A DNA stretch of 64,000 bases from Fomes fomentarius (taxonomy: Eukaryota; Basidiomycota; Agaricomycetes; Polyporales; Polyporaceae): positions 620,001 through 684,000 of the forward strand of contig JABYQN010000012.1 of assembly GCA_022606135.1 (NCBI GenBank), given 5' to 3'. This document shows positions 59,833-64,000 of the stretch, piece after piece. The position numbers and the translations under genes were made by a program. Numbering within the stretch: position 1 is the stretch's first letter; every line of letters starts with the position of its first letter. The notes beneath the pieces were generated by a model. That model had not been told where the DNA came from. It did not search any database and saw only the letters and a list, made by a program, of their open reading frames with translations.

Positions 59833-60744
59833 CTCCATTGTCTTGGCAATCTTTGTTCCTTCTCTGAAGCAATGCCGCAACTTCCCATTCTTATTAATTC
59901 TGCAATCACATGACAGATTTGTTGGGCCATATGAGTCTGTTGAGAAGCAATGACGCTTGGTCGTTTCTCAAATCAGGACAGCGATAGGATTCACCGGCCA
60001 CGAAAATAATTCAGGGACAGTATGCGTACTTGAGCCACACGCCAGCACGTATGAACTCTGTACGCCACTTCGCTCTCTTAGCATCGCAGCTGGCAGACAC
60101 CAGGGTCGACACATGTCGAATACAGATGTGATATCAGTCACGGTGTGTACAACATAGAGACAACTCGAGGACATCTGTGGTTGTACTGCCAATGGACAGT
60201 CATATGCAGGCGTTCGAAGTAGAGCCTGCGATTGCACAACCGACTCTGTGCGATTCCGGGGTTGGCCTGCGGCTGGAACTGACTTTTGTGAGCATGTGGT
60301 GGCGCGATGGATGGTCAATGATACGTCTGGTGTTTCTGTTTGCAGGCCAACATACCTCCCCGGAGTGGTTCAACTGAGCTTCTGCCTCATACGCCTGATC
60401 CAGCAACCGATGCGAACGATCTGTTTTTGCCGTGACTTCCAACTAGTGGAATAACGTATCTACAAGCTCCAGAGAGAGAAGCCCGAGTCTCTGGCCGCTT
60501 CTAGCCACGCGCTCCCAAAGTACCGCGGAAATAAAGGATCGAGATGACCATAGTTCACCTTTCACCCGCAGTACATGACCGACCATCGTACATATCGACT
60601 GCTTCCAGCACTGCCGGGACGAGGGCGTCACTGCCCTTGTGGAGCCTCACGCCGGAGTGCCGGATGAGCCTTCCAGAGCTCGATCTGGTGTTCCTACGTG
60701 GGGGACACATGTCGGAGATTAGCCACTTCCGGGCAGCCAGCACA
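59833..60744. other. Intergenic region downstream of the GST gene
   Basis: About 900 bp. No gene recognised. The part nearest 60744 is the 3' flank of the GST transcript. Confidence 0.4.
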
Positions 60745-61604
60745 CTACGCTTCACAAACCTCGTCCCAACTCTTCTTGAAGCTCGGGCGTTGCTGAATAT
60801 CACTCAGATACTGCTTGAACCTCGCGAACTTCTCACTCGTCAGAGCATCCCGCAACTTCTGCCTGTCTTCGTCTGTGTACTTTCCTATACCATTGTTCAA
60901 AAACAGCCACATGCGGGCGAAGAATGGGGCCACTGCGATATCAGCAAGAGAGAACTGGCCGATGGCGAATCCTGTCGGTGGGAGGATGCTTTGCAGCTGT
61001 TCAATCCCTTGCAACAGGCCGTCGGCAGGCTGGCCCTGGAAGAACGTCGCTCTGAATGGGCTTTGGACATAGTTCTCGTAGACGGCGATGAACCCGCGCG
61101 CCTTGGCGCGCTGGACTGGATCAGAGGGCAGGAGGCCGGCTTCCGGGTAAAGCTCGGCGACGAATTCGATGACAGCAAGCGATTCCGTGAGCTTCACGGA
61201 ATTGGGCGAGGGTTGATCGGGCGGGACGTCTGGCCCACCGTAGGCAATAGCTGGGATCTATGGAGCGCAGTGTTGAGCACACGTTTACATGGATATGGAC
61301 ATACAAGGACGCAGATGTGAGATGGGTGGTACTATACCTTCGCCAGTGGGTTGACCTGGTTGTACCACTCAGGTTTCACGCGGATCTGTGTGAACAGATG
61401 TCTCTTGTACGTCGCGTTCGCTTCGTCGAGCGCGAACTGGACCTAAACACCACTCAGCAGAGGGGCTTGCATAGCAGTGGGACAGACGCACCCTGTGACT
61501 ATAAGGAGAGTACTGTGGCAGTGTCAGTGTATAGACGTGGTACACCCAAAAGACGAACGGACCGCTGCGGTGTAGAACGTCACTTGCTTCTTCTCGGTGG
61601 CCAT
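60745..61604 (-). CDS. Glutathione S-transferase
   Basis: A predicted cytosolic GST with an N-terminal thioredoxin fold and a helical C-terminal domain. Four exons (61604-61563, 61512-61492, 61442-61338, 61257-60745) give 226 aa, the normal size. Exon 1 is MATEKKQVTFYTAA; a 21-nt microexon supplies YSPYSHR, the active-site loop; exon 3 begins VQFALDEANATYKRH. The cis-Pro follows the next junction (KIPAIAYGG), then the glutathione-binding Glu-Ser in LTESLAVIEFVAELYPEA. The C-terminal domain shows FAIGQFSLADIAVAPFFARM, with the conserved N-capping box (SLADI). The catalytic residue is probably the Ser of SPYS; no Cys is present in the loop. Detoxification of wood- or host-derived electrophiles is typical of such enzymes in decay fungi; the class is not assigned. 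Confidence 0.9.
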
Positions 61605-62720
61605 GGCTGCAACGATGGCTTGCGGACCGAAGGCGGCACAAATAGAGATGTCTTATATGCATGCATGAACAGGACAGGTGGACCGGCACCGTCGTGGTCA
61701 TTCTGACTCTTTCCGGGTAACAACCGATCACTCAGCTGCTGCGCGATCACCTGCAAAGTCTCGACTTGTAAGTACCACAGCGCCGCGCCGCTCCAGCGAT
61801 TTTCAGGTGGAGCGGACATCAAAACATTTCCAAGGAGCCGCCCGGTTAATTCCACCAGTTTGTCAGCTTGCCGGAATGCAGCGGGCCAGTTGGTGATATC
61901 GATCAAGCCGGTTGGTGGAGCGGCATCCCGCCAGTGAAATCGGGCCTGTAATTGACACATCATATTATACGTATTGTCACAGATAGATCTCTTAGACCGG
62001 CTGCATGAACTTCCCCCTCGGGGGAAATGACTCGAATCCGCGAAGGTGACCACCCTGTACCACTACGCGTTGGGAATGTGGCGAAAGAACGGCTGCACAA
62101 CGATGTCCTGGGCCTCGTCATATCTGCCGTTCAGAAGAAGAGTGAGGACGTTGATCTGGTGCAGTTCGTCAACGACCATATACTCCTTCAGCGGGCCGGT
62201 CACGAAAGACTCGGAAGGGCCATAAACCAGAGTGTGACTGAGGAGAATCGGAAGCTGCATCGTTTAATGACACCGTCTCGTCGTTCAACGTAGGTAGCCC
62301 CAGCATCAGTTTCGCCTTATTCTGTTCTCTGTATATATTCCACGCTCCCGACGTTCCTAGATTCAGTGTTATAATTATTCGACGCACCCCCTACTGCCAG
62401 ACAGTATATTGACCATCGCACCTTTGCTTTCAGGCCTACCGACTGGGCGTGTGCTAAGTAATACCACAACTTCACTCAGAGGAGATGGGCCAGCATAAGA
62501 TGAGGCCTGAGACAACGACATGTAGCGAGCATGACAGTAAAGCGTTGCGCTCAATGAAGTTAAATGCCAGGGCGCGGCGGGCGCCGAGTACTTGTATCAA
62601 CACAGCCGGCGCCCAGAGTGCCGAGCGTCAAGCTAGAAATACCTGTTCACGACCGCCACCAGCCGCCACCACGTTCACTGCCCGCAGCGGGCAACCGCCA
62701 CCTCTTTCTCATCTACCACG
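61605..62720. other. Intergenic region between GST and AKR1
   Basis: 1.1 kb between two divergent genes, so it contains both promoters. A minus-strand open frame at 62260-62063 (KEYMVVDELHQINVLTLLLN and RYDEAQDIVVQPFFRHIPNA) and another at about 61945-61690 (ITNWPAAFRQADKLVELTGR) look mildly coding-like, but I could not splice them together and recognise no family. They could be a small hypothetical gene or a relic. Confidence 0.35.
61653..61658 (-). promoter_or_regulatory. TATA box of the GST gene
   Basis: Minus-strand ATATAA (CATATAAGAC), about 50 bp upstream of the GST ATG at 61604. Assigned from sequence and spacing. Confidence 0.5.
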
Positions 62721-64000
62721 ATGGACGACCTAGTCAGCTCAAAAGGCGAACCTTCCGCATCGACGGTGACAACTACTTCCGCTAATGCAGCCTCGATGAC
62801 GTTCCCTCAGGCGCTACAGACCGTCCAGGAGACCGACGTGCGTACCCAATCGCATGTAGCACCGAGCGACTCCTCATATACGCTCATATACTTCATCCAG
62901 ATCAATATCTTCGTGGCAGCTCAGCGTGGCGACGTCGAGACGATTCGCTCTCTCATCGAGTCTGGCAAGGCGAGCGCAACCGACCGAGACGAGCAGAACA
63001 TTACCCCGCTCCACTGGGCTGCAATCAATGCCCAGGTGGCCGCGTGTCGGTATCTACTGGAACAGGGTGCAGAGATTGACGCACTAGGCGGTGACTTAGT
63101 CGCAACTCCTCTACAATGGGCAGCGCGCAACGGCTACTTGTATGTGATTCAGCTGCTCATCGCCCACAACGCGGACCCGAATATCACCGACGCGCAAGGG
63201 TACAACACCCTTCACCTCGTTACGCACTCCTCTTCCGTGATGGCGCTGCTCTACCTGCTGCACCAACCTATAAACGTTGACGCACGAGACTCCCAAGGAC
63301 ACACATCACTTATGTGGGCTGCGTACCAGGGAGACGCCCTCTCTGTGGAGCTCCTCCTCAAGCATGGTGCTAGCCCGCATACGAAGGACGATGCTGGTCT
63401 CACACCACTGCACTGGGCGGTTGTCCGAGGGAACCGGGTATGCATCCGGAGACTCATTGAGGCTGGTGCGGATGTGCATGCGAAGGATGGGGAGAACAGG
63501 ACAGCGCGAGACATGGCGGTTGAGCTCAAGAGCCTCGGACCGTGGAAGCGTGCGTTGGATGAGGGTGGCTTGACAGAGGATGGGACTCCAAAACGGAAGC
63601 CTTTGAGCGAGGTGAGTACATGCTTGCTCTTTTACACGTTCAGCGGTACAAACATTGTACAGAGAAACACCAAGATTGTCATATTCCTGATGCCCACGTT
63701 GTTCCTGTTCTTGATGTTCACGACCCTCACGATCCTCCCGTGGTACACCGGTATCATCCTCGCCATGGCTCTCTTCTTTGGAATGCACCATGTGAGTGCG
63801 CTCATGTCTTCAACATCTAATGCAGGAAGCTGATGGTCCCCAGATTGTAACAAGAGTTCTCCTTGACAAGTCCAACTATACTGATAGTGTCACGCAAAGT
63901 CCATATTTCTCTGGCATCATCACCGGCTCCATGGTCTGGGTTACCTATGCGTGGCTCAGTCGTCTCATCAACCGTGAGTCAATATATTTCTCGTCGAGCA
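62721..64000 (+). CDS. AKR1: Akr1-type ankyrin-repeat DHHC palmitoyltransferase (5' part, cut by window end)
   Basis: A Golgi/endosomal membrane S-acyltransferase. The ATG at 62721 is in good context (CACGATGG). Exon 1 ends at 62837 and a 63-nt intron (62838-62900, no stop inside, so it can be read through by mistake) joins QTVQETD to INIFVAAQRGDVETIRSLI. Six ankyrin repeats follow, each with the TPLHWA-type motif: NITPLHWAAINAQVAACRYL, ATPLQWAARNGYLYVIQLL, YNTLHLVTHSSSVMALLYL, HTSLMWAAYQGDALSVELLL, LTPLHWAVVRGNRVCIRRLI. After the intron at 63612-63662 come the first membrane helices (TKIVIFLMPTLFLFLMFTTL; WYTGIILAMALFFGMHH), then IVTRVLLDKSNYTDSVTQSP and a further helix. The catalytic DHHC lies beyond the window. 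Ankyrin array plus helices and the DSVTQSPYFSGI segment are typical of Akr1. Confidence 0.92.

Noticed and set aside
1..64000. CRISPR arrays, bacterial operons, prophage or plasmid features.
   Set aside because: No direct-repeat arrays with spacers, no ribosome-binding-site-led operons; intron-rich genes show the DNA is eukaryotic.

Overview
The window looks like nuclear DNA of a filamentous basidiomycete, most likely an Agaricomycete (Polyporales-like wood decayer). This is inferred from short GT-AG introns of about 50-65 nt in nearly every gene, fungal families throughout (HPC2, CHZ1, Akr1, Zn2Cys6 and GATA regulators), a secreted CE2-like esterase, a signal-peptide catalase and a DUF6534-type membrane protein. 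Gene models were spliced by eye; where exon sums could be checked they give whole codons (FAA 691 aa, HPC2 620 aa, CHZ1 158 aa, GST 226 aa, secreted protein 204 aa).

Layout. 1-471: tail of an unrecognised gene. 2440-4946 (+): long-chain acyl-CoA synthetase, convergent with 5352-7722 (-): HPC2/ubinuclein. 8504-10407 (-): secreted CE2-like SGNH esterase. 12852-15329 (-): La protein. 18266-22347 (+): Zn2Cys6 regulator. 27574-28229 (+): CHZ1, convergent with 28376-31083 (-): acyl-CoA oxidase ending in SKL. 31331-31454 (+): U6 snRNA. 32844-35559 (+): secreted catalase. 41592-44485 (-): two-finger GATA factor. 44794-45749: a non-autonomous DNA-transposon-like element with terminal inverted repeats. 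51310-53748 (+): sugar transporter. 54285-55344 (-): doubtful gene. 55488-57906 (+): DUF6534-like membrane protein. 58758-59545 (+): small secreted protein. 60745-61604 (-): glutathione S-transferase. 62721-64000 (+): Akr1 palmitoyltransferase, cut by the window end. Long gene-poor tracts separate these (15.3-18.3, 22.3-27.6, 35.6-41.6 and 45.7-51.3 kb).

There is no biosynthetic cluster or defence island. The one metabolic theme is fatty-acid handling and peroxide: acyl-CoA synthetase, peroxisomal acyl-CoA oxidase (which makes H2O2) and a catalase, although the catalase looks secreted rather than peroxisomal. The most unusual items are the 956-bp inverted-repeat element with about 13 internal copies of a TGGATTCC-type motif, a U6 gene whose 3' part diverges from the usual sequence and recurs without the U6 core 28 kb away, and a 12-nt microexon inside the second GATA finger.
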